Below, one piece after another: positions 53,201 through 61,219 of a stretch of 64,000 nucleotides of DNA. The DNA is from Pedobacter sp. PACM 27299 (GTDB taxonomy: Bacteria > Bacteroidota > Bacteroidia > Sphingobacteriales > Sphingobacteriaceae). The DNA is taken from the NCBI RefSeq assembly GCF_001412655.1, contig NZ_CP012996.1, positions 4,216,001 through 4,280,000 on the forward strand. The letters run 5' to 3'. The notes beneath the pieces were generated by a model. The model was not told where the DNA came from, searched no databases, and saw only the letters and a list, made by a program, of their open reading frames with translations. The first letter of the stretch is position 1, and the number at the start of each line of letters is the position of its first letter. The translations under genes and the position numbers were made by a program.

Positions 53201-53603
53201 TCACTTTTCCGGAAACATTAAAATCAGGCTTTGCAGGAGGAACAGGGATTTTTCTCAGGATCACATGACCGCCCTTTTCCTGGAAATCAAAACCCATCAG
53301 GCGAAGTAAAGCGGAAACGCGCTCATTTTTTAAAGCGACATTTTCCTTAATCTGATGTTCGCGGATGCCATCTGCATTGTATACAAAATGAAGTCCGGTA
53401 CTGGCTTCAATTTCTTTAAGCATAGCGATGGTGGCACGTTTTGGACCTACATTAATCGTGACCCTACTTTTTTCCAATACCTGAGCCATTGTAGGCGAGG
53501 CTGACAATCCCGCACAAAAGGTGCAGAGTATAGAAAAAGTTAACAATGAATATTTCATGGCTTTCAAAAGAGCTGGTGACCTCTTTACTGAGGATTTTTT
53601 CAT
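50244..53603 (-). CDS. SusC/RagA TonB-dependent receptor with STN domain
   Basis: A 1119-residue outer-membrane receptor. After a signal peptide it has an STN domain (about 45-115), which can signal to FecR, a carboxypeptidase-D-like domain (about 130-195, NVSGKVTDSLGMAMPGVSV), the TonB box region SEVVVVGYGTQKKATLSG, a plug and a barrel, ending in LLGLSVNL. It transports the substrate captured by SusD. The STN domain together with the upstream FecR and sigma genes shows a transenvelope signalling loop. Confidence 0.95.
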   Translation of the reverse strand: MKKSSVKRSPALLKAMKYSLLTFSILCTFCAGLSASPTMAQVLEKSRVTINVGPKRATIAMLKEIEASTGLHFVYNADGIREHQIKENVALKNERVSALLRLMGFDFQEKGGHVILRKIPVPPAKPDFNVSGKVTDSLGMAMPGVSVKVVGLPRTTTTDVNGKFTIAVGENASLSFSMVGYKTKTLKAAEQEELNVVLMEDRSLLSEVVVVGYGTQKKATLSGAVSVVALDKVSSRSVNSIGEVLAGKAPGVMVTNEGGDPTSAPRVNIRGSGGINGENVLYVVDGSIFPGTPVLNPNDIESISVLKDGAAAIYGARASGGVVLITTKKGKTGKMEISFDAKAGAQSAWKKLTPLNAEQRATVAETAAKNGKTNLLPAFDVTKYPEGRITRSNWMDEVFRTGKTQDYNLAASGGSEKSAMYLSFNYRKAEGIVLNTEVERYNFRINSEHKLNSWLKIGENLSFSSTNGRGANTSSDYTGALLSAIYYPANGTPYNPDGSFAGLPGGAYAGDYGDIVNPVAELKRIDIKKPKNVLLINPYIILDLAKGLTFKSNFSLTKEFNNRKIFTPKRPEVGKPVLINSLEEGNSRKNDFLAEQVLNYKTAFGSHQLDFTGGFSFQKTRFDEFYVVGKGFDDEAPSKRYLVNASVFEPAVSKMDRTALSSLFLRANYNYQEKYLLSLIGRRDGTSMVPKVENKYGDYYSASAGWVLSKENFLVESTWLNELKLRGSYGVLGNLGSLQTQDVNPLLTSVLSYFGQTPASSNGYVSTVLENPNLTWAESKQTNFGLDLGILLNTFTLTADYFIKNTDKMIFTKQLPGTAGLEKQTINAGLIRDNGIELGINYNSDKNKDFSYSIGATLTKVNNKVIKLAPGSESFPVDKNFRNELAPLFIKVGQPLYSYYVLKTQGIFQTQAEVDSYTNAKGEKIQPKAKPGDFKFADLDNSGSIDGGDRYFAGSAYPDFSYGFSFNAAYKNFDLNIFAQGVYGNKLFNAVKRTTYSASGPSYNKLTGILDAWSPENPGGKVPIISTSDDNGNFNASDFYIEDGSYLRIRNVTLGYTLPKFLTNKLKTGAIRVYGTANNLFTITKYSGFDPEIGMDNYGLDVGRYPQARSFLLGLSVNL

Positions 53604-53735
53604 ATTTTTATCTGTTTTATAACTTGAATTGGTTTTAAAATATTCCGGCTTTATAATTTCGACGTTAGCAGGCCGGTTTTAACACTTGCCGGTACTGATC
53701 TGATCAGTACCGGTTTATTGATCCCCTTTATATTC

Positions 53736-54689
53736 TCATTTTCTATACACATTAAAAGTTTTATGATTTTCTGATGCACTGAATTTCAATTGATGGAGTG
53801 CACAAATGATCTCCAAAATCTCTTCAGGGCTTTGTCTGGTGTTAAATATTCCCGTACATTTTAATTTCCCCAGCGCAGGACTGCCAAGGGAGATGCGGAT
53901 ATTATAGGCGTATTCCAGTTTAGGAATTAAATCTGCTATTGCAATATTTTCAAACTTAAGATCAACCAGCAGTTTAACCGGCGTATCCTTGATTTCAACA
54001 CGCTGCTGTACCTTATCATAAGAAAGTTCCTGGCCTTTCACTAAGGTTCCAAATACCTGGTGTGTATTGCCCACAGCAACCTTACCGGTGGCGACTTGTA
54101 TAGAGATCTTAGATTGATTTTTATATGATTTTATCCGAAAAGAAGTACCCAGTACTTTTGTATACAGGTCATTGCTGGTTTTCACAAGGAAAGGTCTGTT
54201 TTCCTCATGCGCCACCTCAAAAAAGGCCTCTCCTTCAGTCAGTGAGATCGTCCTATCCTTAGTATTAAATTTCAAGGGATAGACCAATTGCGCGAGGGGT
54301 GCCATGATCACCTTTGAACCGTCACTAAAAACAATGATTTTTTTCTCGCTGGCACTGGTATGCAGGGTAGCAAACCTTTCTTTAACCAGCTCGTTTTTTT
54401 GAACTGACCAATAGCCAATACCGATAGACAGTACAAAAAATACAGCTGCAGCAATTTTAGCCGCAGGATAAGTTCCAAAAAAACGGTGGCTTTTAGCGCT
54501 CTTCCGCGCCATTTCCTCCTGAAGATTTAAAAGTACCGCCGCAGCGATTTCTGATTTCTTCCCTTTTGCCAGAGGAGTTTGAAATTCATAAGACTGGTAC
54601 CATTGTTCTACCTGTTCCAGTTCCTGCGGACTGGCTTCTCCATTTAAATATTTACTGAGCAGCAATTGTGCCTGTTCTTCCTTTGTCAT
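53736..54689 (-). CDS. FecR-family anti-sigma factor
   Basis: A 317-residue inner-membrane protein. The cytosolic FecR N-terminus (LLLSKYLNGEASPQELEQVE) is followed by a transmembrane segment near 85-105, the periplasmic FecR domain (IVFSDGSKVIMAPLAQLVYP) and DUF4974 C-terminal domain. The ATG at 54689 is preferred to a TTG two codons earlier. It lies between the sigma gene and susC and probably holds the sigma factor until the receptor signals. Confidence 0.93.
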   Translation of the reverse strand: MTKEEQAQLLLSKYLNGEASPQELEQVEQWYQSYEFQTPLAKGKKSEIAAAVLLNLQEEMARKSAKSHRFFGTYPAAKIAAAVFFVLSIGIGYWSVQKNELVKERFATLHTSASEKKIIVFSDGSKVIMAPLAQLVYPLKFNTKDRTISLTEGEAFFEVAHEENRPFLVKTSNDLYTKVLGTSFRIKSYKNQSKISIQVATGKVAVGNTHQVFGTLVKGQELSYDKVQQRVEIKDTPVKLLVDLKFENIAIADLIPKLEYAYNIRISLGSPALGKLKCTGIFNTRQSPEEILEIICALHQLKFSASENHKTFNVYRK

Positions 54690-54752
54690 CTGCAACTATG
54701 TCAAATGAAAAGAAGAATGGTACTAACCAAAGTTGTTACGCTTAGGTTAAGT

Positions 54753-55322
54753 TTAGATGAACAGTATACAAATCGTCATTAATAACAAGTACGACAGCCT
54801 TTTCTTCATTACTTTTAATGCTGAGGATATTTGATTTTTTACCGTTTGCGCAGAAAGATCCAGTTCTTCTGAAATTTCCCTAATGGTTTTTTCTTCCCTT
54901 CTGCTCATAGAAAAAATCAGCCTCATTCTTTCCGGAAGTTCCTGAATCGCCTCTTCCACTTCCAGGTGGAGTTCTTTGAGTATTAACCCCTGAGCGGCTG
55001 AAAGCCCGGTATTTTCTCTCATCAAAAGACGCAGATCTTCCTGATGCTTTTCTTTAACCTGGGAAGAACGGAAATAATTGATCACTCGGTATTTTACGGC
55101 CCCCATAAAATAAGCAGAAAGACTGCCCTTCAGTTCAATGGTTTCCCGGTTTTCCCAAAGGGAGATAAAGATCTCCTGACAGATGTCCTGAGCAATTTCC
55201 TCTTCACGTACGCGTTTATAGGCGGCATCCAAAACCTCCTCCCAATAGTAACGGTAAATGTCCTCCATTGCCTTATGTTCCCCCCGCTGTAGCAGCGAAA
55301 GCAATTCAGTCTCTGCTATCAT
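54753..55322 (-). CDS. ECF sigma factor of the SusCD locus
   Basis: A 189-residue ECF sigma. Region 2 is seen in EEIAQDICQEIFISLWENRE and YFMGAVKYRVINYFR; region 4 in KTIREISEELDLSAQTVKNQ. A hydrophobic C-terminal tail (LSYLLLMTICILFI) is unusual-looking but common in Bacteroidota sigma factors of this class. It is the first gene of the sigma-FecR-SusC-SusD order. Confidence 0.93.
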   Translation of the reverse strand: MIAETELLSLLQRGEHKAMEDIYRYYWEEVLDAAYKRVREEEIAQDICQEIFISLWENRETIELKGSLSAYFMGAVKYRVINYFRSSQVKEKHQEDLRLLMRENTGLSAAQGLILKELHLEVEEAIQELPERMRLIFSMSRREEKTIREISEELDLSAQTVKNQISSALKVMKKRLSYLLLMTICILFI

Positions 55323-55452
55323 CTGATGATCCCTCTGGTAATTTTTCCAAATCTACCTCGGGCATATTCCCTTAACGTTAAGAAATCTTTTAGTTAATAA
55401 TAAGGCTGCTAAAACGAATCAACAGCTGCCCTTTGGAAAAATCAGGCAAAAA

Positions 55453-55494
55453 GAAAACGGAGTCCCTCTTCTAGCGATTTGGTTCTCCGTTTTC
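55453..55494. repeat. Inverted repeat GAAAACGGAG / CTCCGTTTTC
   Basis: Perfect 10-bp arms at 55453-55462 and 55485-55494, with a 22-base loop. It sits in the gap upstream of the sigma gene. A terminator or part of the intergenic origin-like region are the options. Confidence 0.45.
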
Positions 55495-55799
55495 ACCTCT
55501 TCGTTGCCATAGCAGCGAAAAAGCATCAAATTCTCTGTCATTCTAACCTCCTTTGGTACGCTTAGTATTTTTCAACTTTGATACCATTGAAATTTAATGC
55601 TCACATCCTTCCGTAGAATAATGGATCGTTTTAAATGTTTGTCCCGAATTCAGTGAATATACCTTCACTTAACAGCACAGGCATTTTAAGCATCATTTTC
55701 TCTGTCTCCTTTGAATCTGATCTTTTACTAATTCATTGAACGCTTCAGAATCTTCTGCCCTTCGGCACCTATTCTTTTTGAAGTCATTCTTTCAAACGG

Positions 55800-55940
55800 C
55801 TAAAGAACTTCCTTTTTGATATATCTAATTTACGAAGTATAACCTTCTAATCCAAAGATAATTAGAAATTATTTTTAACATTAATTCCACAGGTTATTAA
55901 CGCGTTACCAACAGGTTTTACACATAGTTATCAACAGCGC
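55800..55940. other. Possible replication origin: AT-rich stretch plus phased DnaA-box-like array
   Basis: The 630-base gap 55323-55954 contains no gene. At 55883-55936 five 9-mers resembling DnaA boxes follow one another: AATTCCACA (55883), TTATTAACG (55894), TTACCAACA (55905), TTTTACACA (55916) and TTATCAACA (55928), with starts 11, 11, 11 and 12 bases apart. An AT-rich stretch lies on its left (about 55800-55880). The best copy differs by one base from the E. coli consensus TTATCCACA. Confidence 0.5.
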
Positions 55941-55954
55941 TATTGTTCAGGGAT

Positions 55955-56413
55955 TTATTTTTGAAGCCCCCATTTGGCTTCTATCGCCGCAATTTTGTCC
56001 AGACGTTTAACATGTCGCTGTTCTTCGGAAAATTCTGCCCTTAGAAATGCAAAAACAATGTCCTTTGCCAGTTCCAGACCAATTACCCGCGCACCAAGGC
56101 ATAAAATATTTACATCATCGTGCTCTACGGATTGATGTGCAGAATAAGTATCGTGACATACGCCCGCACGGATCCCTTTAAATTTATTGGCTGCAATGCT
56201 TACCCCCACCGCACTTCCACAAATCAGAATCCCTCTTTCGCCCTCTTTATTCAATACTGCTTCCGCAACTACCGCAGCATAATCAGGGTAATCACTTGGC
56301 GTAACTGTATGTGTACCAAGATCGAGCACCTCATATCCTTCCTCATTTAGTGCCGCAGCTAAAATCGTTTTGTAAGCAAACCCTGCATGGTCTGAACCTA
56401 GAATAATTCTCAT
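55955..56413 (-). CDS. rpiB: Ribose-5-phosphate isomerase B
   Basis: A 152-residue cytosolic isomerase of the LacAB/RpiB family, interconverting ribose 5-phosphate and ribulose 5-phosphate in the pentose phosphate pathway. It begins with the sugar-phosphate-binding strand MRIILGSDHAGF, has the catalytic Cys in GILICGSAVGVSIAANKFKG and ends normally. The ATG at 56413 is preferred to a GTG four codons earlier. It adjoins the origin-like intergenic region. Confidence 0.93.
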   Translation of the reverse strand: MRIILGSDHAGFAYKTILAAALNEEGYEVLDLGTHTVTPSDYPDYAAVVAEAVLNKEGERGILICGSAVGVSIAANKFKGIRAGVCHDTYSAHQSVEHDDVNILCLGARVIGLELAKDIVFAFLRAEFSEEQRHVKRLDKIAAIEAKWGLQK

Positions 56414-56527
56414 ACCGCTAGGCACACAAATTTCATTCCCAATTCCCCGCCTTTTTAATCTAGATAAATTTGTAGCGTTTCAGCGACGAATCTCGTTTTA
56501 GCCATAACAATCTAAAACTTATTCAAT

Positions 56528-57235
56528 ATGATCCTTTCTACAAGACAAATTACCGGAAACTTAACCAAGATAATGACCGGCGCGTTATTTACCCTAAGCA
56601 GCTTATTGATCAGCTCCTGCTCTACAAAAGAGACTCCAATTCCAGAATCAGCCTCTTTAATGATGGTGAATACCTCACCTACTCCTGCTACTTACAATAG
56701 CTATGTGAACAACTCACCGGCTAATCAAGGCGCAATTCCATTTGGTGGTGCATTGCCTTATTTGAGAGTCGGTACTGGAGATCTATCTATTAAATTCACT
56801 ACTGCAAGTAGCACAGAAAGTTTGATCACCAAAAAAGTTTATACTGAAAATAACAGAGCGTACTCTCTTTTTCTAATTGGAAAAGATGATAAACTGGACT
56901 ATTTAGTGATCAAGGATGAAATCACGCAAGCTCCAAAAGAAAAAGCGCTGATCCGTTTCATTAATTTATCTCCAGATGCAGGAGCATTAGATTTGGGCAT
57001 TAAAGACGGTGCCATCTTAATCAGTGATAAAGCTTATAAAGTAAATAGCGCTTTTATTGAAGTAGAGGCTAAAACCCAAACCCTTCAAATCAAAGACAAA
57101 GCCACTGGATTGATGAAATCAGAGTTGGTAGATGCAGAAATTAAAGCTGGTGGTATTTATACCATCTTAAGTATAGGAATGATGGCTCCGACAGGTCTGG
57201 AACAGAAAGCAGTTGCCAAACTAATTACCAACTAG
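56528..57235 (+). CDS. DUF4397-like lipoprotein
   Basis: A 235-residue predicted lipoprotein with lipobox LISSC (about residue 31). The mature part has two similar beta-rich halves (AYSLFLIGKDDKLDYLVI, ALIRFINLSPDAGALDLGI), the pattern of DUF4397 carbohydrate-binding-like domains. It is exported; the function is unknown. A terminator follows. Confidence 0.78.
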   Translation: MILSTRQITGNLTKIMTGALFTLSSLLISSCSTKETPIPESASLMMVNTSPTPATYNSYVNNSPANQGAIPFGGALPYLRVGTGDLSIKFTTASSTESLITKKVYTENNRAYSLFLIGKDDKLDYLVIKDEITQAPKEKALIRFINLSPDAGALDLGIKDGAILISDKAYKVNSAFIEVEAKTQTLQIKDKATGLMKSELVDAEIKAGGIYTILSIGMMAPTGLEQKAVAKLITN

Positions 57236-57251
57236 TCAAAAATTAAATGAT

Positions 57252-57290
57252 AAAAAAATAGGCCTTCCATTTGTGGAGGCCTATTTTTTT
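57252..57290 (+). terminator. Rho-independent terminator
   Basis: A stem built from AAAATAGGCC(T)TCCA and TGGAGGCCTATTTT with one bulged base, followed by a run of Ts. It lies 17 bases after the DUF4397-like gene and also has As on the left, so it may act for the convergent gene. Confidence 0.85.
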
Positions 57291-57321
57291 TATCGTATAC
57301 GGCTGCGGTCAGCAATTCTGC

Positions 57322-57897
57322 TTAACGACCCCTGCCATTCTCATTTCCACGTTTTTCACGTTCATTTCCTCTTTTATTCTGGTCATTTCCACGGTTATCG
57401 CGTTCATTTCCTCTCCCATTGTCCCTAACTTGTGGTCTTTCTACTCTTGCAGGATATTTTTTCGCTTGTCCCGGAGGCATTCCATGTGGATGTCCTTTCA
57501 CGACATAATAACGTTTATCGTTGCTATTTCTGATCACCTGCTGCGTACGTACATTTTTGTACCTCGAATACTGAAGGCGATCCCGGTCGAAATTGCGGTA
57601 AGGATCTCTGGAATTCACTACTACTTTGTATCCGTTATATAAGTCATAATTTCTGTATCTGACAGGTAAAGATCTGGAGAAAATCCATTTTCCTCTTTCC
57701 TGATAGATGAACTGCTGCTTTGATACAGAATAATAACTCTCTACATCAGGCAGGTAATAGTAATCTACATGGTCATAACCTACCGGCCCCCATAATGGCT
57801 GTGAGCCAATATTTATATTTAAACTGATCTGTGCAGCTGCAGGCTGAGCTAAAAAGCCCATAATCCCTAACATGCTCAATATGATTAACTTTTTCAT
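57322..57897 (-). CDS. Secreted protein with Arg/Gly/Asn-rich tail, copy 1
   Basis: A 191-residue exported protein with signal peptide (ending near PAAAQ). The first half has many aromatic strands, GSQPLWGPVGYDHVDYYYLP and YNGYKVVVNSRDPYRNF, while the last 60 residues are low complexity, rich in Arg, Gly, Asn and Asp (DNGRGNERDNRGNDQNKRG). It is a tandem paralogue of the gene at 57925-58539. No known domain is recognised. Confidence 0.75.
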   Translation of the reverse strand: MKKLIILSMLGIMGFLAQPAAAQISLNINIGSQPLWGPVGYDHVDYYYLPDVESYYSVSKQQFIYQERGKWIFSRSLPVRYRNYDLYNGYKVVVNSRDPYRNFDRDRLQYSRYKNVRTQQVIRNSNDKRYYVVKGHPHGMPPGQAKKYPARVERPQVRDNGRGNERDNRGNDQNKRGNEREKRGNENGRGR

Positions 57898-57924
57898 ATG
57901 TGTTTTTATTTGATGATCAAATGA

Positions 57925-58539
57925 TTAACCTCTACCTCTTCCGTGTCTGTTATCGCCGCCACGGTCATTCCCTCTGCCTTCATTTCGGCCTCTTCCATGA
58001 TCTCCGCGGTCATGTCCGCTCCGCTCGTAGCGATGTCCGTTGTCACGATCGTATCTTTTATTACCTTTCCAATTATCATGCCCTCTGTCGCTGCGATTAA
58101 AACCACCACGGTCTCCTCTACCATAATATGGATGCCCTTTCACTACATAATACCTCGAATCATGGCTATGTCTGATCACCTGCTGAGTTCTGATGTTTCT
58201 ATACCTTCCATAAACGACACGGTGGTGGTTAAAATCACGATAAGGATCTCTGGAATTGATCACGACTTTGTATCCACTATATAGGTCATATCCTCTATAT
58301 CTTGATGGTAATGAGGACGAATAAATCCATCTGCCACGCTCCATATAAATAAACTGACGTCTTGGTACACTATAATAGGATTCTATGTCCGGCAAATAAT
58401 AATTATCTACATGATCATAACCTACAGGTCCCCATAATGGTTGAGAACCAATATTCAAACTGACACTGATTTGTGCCGAAGCCTTAAAGGGCGCCCATCC
58501 TATTACTCCAAGTAACCCTAATACTATTAACTTTTTCAT
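57925..58539 (-). CDS. Secreted protein with Arg/Gly/His-rich tail, copy 2
   Basis: A 204-residue paralogue of the preceding gene, with the same signal peptide type, the GSQPLWGPVGYDHVDNYYLP block, and a longer basic Arg/Gly/Asp/His tail (RDRGHR-like repeats). Its separate stop and 27-base gap show the two genes are a tandem duplication. The tails suit binding to RNA, DNA or anionic polymers outside the cytoplasm, which is inference. Confidence 0.75.
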   Translation of the reverse strand: MKKLIVLGLLGVIGWAPFKASAQISVSLNIGSQPLWGPVGYDHVDNYYLPDIESYYSVPRRQFIYMERGRWIYSSSLPSRYRGYDLYSGYKVVINSRDPYRDFNHHRVVYGRYRNIRTQQVIRHSHDSRYYVVKGHPYYGRGDRGGFNRSDRGHDNWKGNKRYDRDNGHRYERSGHDRGDHGRGRNEGRGNDRGGDNRHGRGRG

Positions 58540-58733
58540 AACCCTATGTTTAATGTTTCATTTGTGTGTTTGTTGATTCAAATGTCTATAGCGAACATGA
58601 AATGAACATGAAATTTCAGATTTATTTATTTTAATTTTCTTTTTCATCTTAATTTCATCTTCGGCCCGCATCTTCGTATTCAATACAAGTGGCGCAGATA
58701 ATAAAACACACACAATGTTTTAAGGAGAGGGAG

Positions 58734-58763
58734 GAAAGTTTGCCTCGCAAGAGGCAAACTTTC
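58734..58763. promoter_or_regulatory. Perfect 13-bp hairpin with GCAA tetraloop in a 5' leader
   Basis: GAAAGTTTGCCTC (58734-58746), the loop GCAA, and GAGGCAAACTTTC (58751-58763). It lies 14 bases before the start codon of the gene at 58778. The GCAA loop is a stable GNRA type. A purine-rich, SD-like stretch precedes the stem. No T-run follows, so it is not a classical terminator. Confidence 0.75.
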
Positions 58764-58777
58764 TATATATTTACATC

Positions 58778-59086
58778 ATGAGCACTAATAAATCCTTACG
58801 TTCATATACCGCAGCCCTACTTTTCCTAGGACTCCCGATTGGTTCTTTCGCCAGCGAAAAGATCACTACAGCCCTGTTTTCCAAGGAGAATACCATCAGT
58901 TCAAATGAAAACTTTTATCAGGATAGAAGAGATAAAAGACAAGAACGCGGCAAGGAAAAGAAAAAGCCAGATGTCAAAGAAGTTCCTCAATCCAGGAGAC
59001 AGGAAAAACCAGGAGAAGTAAAACCTGAAAAAGAGAGCGACCAAGCCGGGACGATAAAAGAAGAAGAGACTAAAACCCCATTATGA
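58778..59086 (+). CDS. Small exported protein of a two-component operon
   Basis: A 102-residue protein with an N-terminal signal peptide (ending near SFASE). The rest is charged and low complexity, rich in Lys, Arg and Glu (DRRDKRQERGKEKKKPD). It overlaps the response regulator start by four bases, so it is translated together with it. It may be a periplasmic partner of the kinase; this is inference. Confidence 0.7.
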   Translation: MSTNKSLRSYTAALLFLGLPIGSFASEKITTALFSKENTISSNENFYQDRRDKRQERGKEKKKPDVKEVPQSRRQEKPGEVKPEKESDQAGTIKEEETKTPL

Positions 59087-59757
59087 AAGTCCTGATTGTA
59101 GAAGATGAAAAAACGCTGGCGTATGAAATGGAAGATTTCCTGAAAAAGGCCTTTTATATTTGCGACCTGGCCCATACCATTAAAGATGGCCTGGAAAAGA
59201 TGGAAAGCAATAGCTATGATTTTATCCTGCTGGACCTTGGACTTCCCGATGGCGATGGACTTACATTATTACCAAAAGCGAAAAAGCACAATCCTGATGC
59301 AGCTTATATCATTCTGACTGCCAGAGGCAACCTGGAAGATCGCATTGCCGGATTAGATCTTGGTGCCGATGATTATTTACCGAAGCCCTTTTCTCTATTA
59401 GAACTTCAATCGAGGATGCAAGCCATCGCCCGTCGTAAATTCAACGTCAAAGAAGAACTACTGCCATTAGGCGATTTCCAGGTCGACCTGCAAAAACGAC
59501 TGATCCTCTTCCAGGAAAATCAGATCGAACTTTCCAGAAAAGAATTTGATTTATTGAGTTACCTTTTCCTGCACAACAACCGTGTGCTGACGAGGATGCA
59601 GCTTAGTGAACACATCTGGGGCACTTTTGCAGATGACGACTATGATTCCAACTATATAGACGCACACATTAAGAACATCAGAAAAAAATTGAATGCCTGG
59701 GCACCAGCCGATTTCCTAGAAACCGTGCGAGGTGTAGGTTACAGAATCAGAAAATAA
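59083..59757 (+). CDS. OmpR-family response regulator
   Basis: A 224-residue regulator. The receiver domain has Asp7/Asp8-type acidic residues (IVEDEK), phospho-acceptor Asp51 in FILLDLGLPDGDG and the later KPF. The OmpR winged helix occupies about 130-224, ending FLETVRGVGYRIR. Its stop is one base before the kinase start. It forms an operon with the small exported protein and the kinase. Confidence 0.94.
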   Translation: MKVLIVEDEKTLAYEMEDFLKKAFYICDLAHTIKDGLEKMESNSYDFILLDLGLPDGDGLTLLPKAKKHNPDAAYIILTARGNLEDRIAGLDLGADDYLPKPFSLLELQSRMQAIARRKFNVKEELLPLGDFQVDLQKRLILFQENQIELSRKEFDLLSYLFLHNNRVLTRMQLSEHIWGTFADDDYDSNYIDAHIKNIRKKLNAWAPADFLETVRGVGYRIRK

Positions 59758-61074
59758 ATGAAATTATCATCAAAGCTCATCCTGTTTATCACCAGCTCAA
59801 AACTGGCTGTTGTCTTGCTGTTTGTATTTTCATTGCCTTACCTCGTGAACAGGATTGTCTCAGAATACACCAACTACTCTTTGAGAAATCAGCAAAATAA
59901 GGTCATTGATGTGGTGCAAAAGAACGGGATTGAACATTACCTGCAGGGCGATGATAGTTATGGTAGCTATACCATGCTTAAAGAAGAGTATATAGCACTG
60001 GAGCCCGCAGCCAAAAATATCCACATTGATACGATAAAAACTGCGCAGCGGGTCGTAGAGCGCGATACGCTAACCTATAAAATTCTGATCCATACCTTTA
60101 AATACGACCAGAAGAACTACCTGCTGGAGATTGGAAAAACCATTTCCAGTATCAACCAATACAACAAAACACTGCAAAAAACTGCCCTATATGTGCTGAT
60201 GGGCCTCATCGCCCTCACCCTATTAATTGATTTGATCTTTACCAGAATCCTCATCAGGCCTTTAGGTCAGATCATTAAGAGTAAACTGATCAATAGAAAA
60301 TTTCCTTTTAAAGATTATTCTCCTCCGGTGCCCACTTCCACCCAGGATTTTAAATACCTGGATGAATCCCTGATTCTTTTGATGGACCAGATCAACGAGG
60401 CTTTTGAAAAAGAAAGAGAATTTACCGCCAATGCTTCTCATGAACTCATGACTCCAATCGGCATCCTTCAAAATAAAATGGAAAACTTATTGGGAGATGA
60501 AAATCTTCCGGAAAGTGTGGTGCTGAGAATTATTGAGATGATGAAAACATTAAGCCGCCTCAAGAAGATCTCCAATTCCCTCCTGTTGATCTCCAGAATT
60601 GAGAACCAGCAGTTTGTGAAATCCGCCAGCGTCAAACCTGCTGTGATCATTAATGAAGTATTAGAAGAGATCAATCACCGCCTACTGGAACAGGAAATCG
60701 ACCTTAAAGTAGACCTAACCATAAATCAGACCTTAAAGCAGGTCAATCAGGATTTACTCTTTCAGTTGTTCTACAACCTGATCAATAACGCCATTAAATA
60801 CAATGTTTATCAAGGAAGCATCCTGATCACAGACGGCTATACCCCTGAAAATGCCTATGCCATCACCATTCAGGATACCGGAATTGGTATTGCCGAAGAA
60901 GATCTGGATTTCATCTTTGATCGGTTTAGAAAAGCAAACCTTTCTGAAAATGTAGGTTATGGTCTTGGCCTTTCTATTGTTAAAAGTATTGCCCTTTATC
61001 ATAATATTGAAATCAAGCTGCACTCTAAAGTAAAAGAAGGCAGTACCTTCACGCTTATCTTTCCAGCCAGCTAA
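59758..61074 (+). CDS. Membrane sensor histidine kinase
   Basis: A 438-residue kinase with transmembrane segments at about 12-32 and 143-165 flanking a periplasmic sensor of about 110 residues. HisKA has His228 in FTANASHELMTPIGILQNKM. The HATPase domain carries LINNAIKYN, IQDTGIGI and GYGLGLSIVKS. It should phosphorylate the adjacent OmpR-type regulator. The signal is unknown, possibly cell-envelope stress. Confidence 0.94.
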   Translation: MKLSSKLILFITSSKLAVVLLFVFSLPYLVNRIVSEYTNYSLRNQQNKVIDVVQKNGIEHYLQGDDSYGSYTMLKEEYIALEPAAKNIHIDTIKTAQRVVERDTLTYKILIHTFKYDQKNYLLEIGKTISSINQYNKTLQKTALYVLMGLIALTLLIDLIFTRILIRPLGQIIKSKLINRKFPFKDYSPPVPTSTQDFKYLDESLILLMDQINEAFEKEREFTANASHELMTPIGILQNKMENLLGDENLPESVVLRIIEMMKTLSRLKKISNSLLLISRIENQQFVKSASVKPAVIINEVLEEINHRLLEQEIDLKVDLTINQTLKQVNQDLLFQLFYNLINNAIKYNVYQGSILITDGYTPENAYAITIQDTGIGIAEEDLDFIFDRFRKANLSENVGYGLGLSIVKSIALYHNIEIKLHSKVKEGSTFTLIFPAS

Positions 61075-61219
61075 CTTACGATAACGCCGCTTCAACTGCA
61101 CTTATCAATGGCATCATTGTTCCTGATAGCTGATAAAAAACAACCCGCTTTAGTTTTCCCTGAATACATCCGCTTCTTGTTTTATTTTTAACACCTGAAT
61201 ATCAGCAGATTAAACAATT

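Noticed and set aside
50244..53603. Calcium-loop-like DLDNSGSIDGGDR in SusC
   Set aside because: This sequence is common in SusC-family barrels and is not unusual here.
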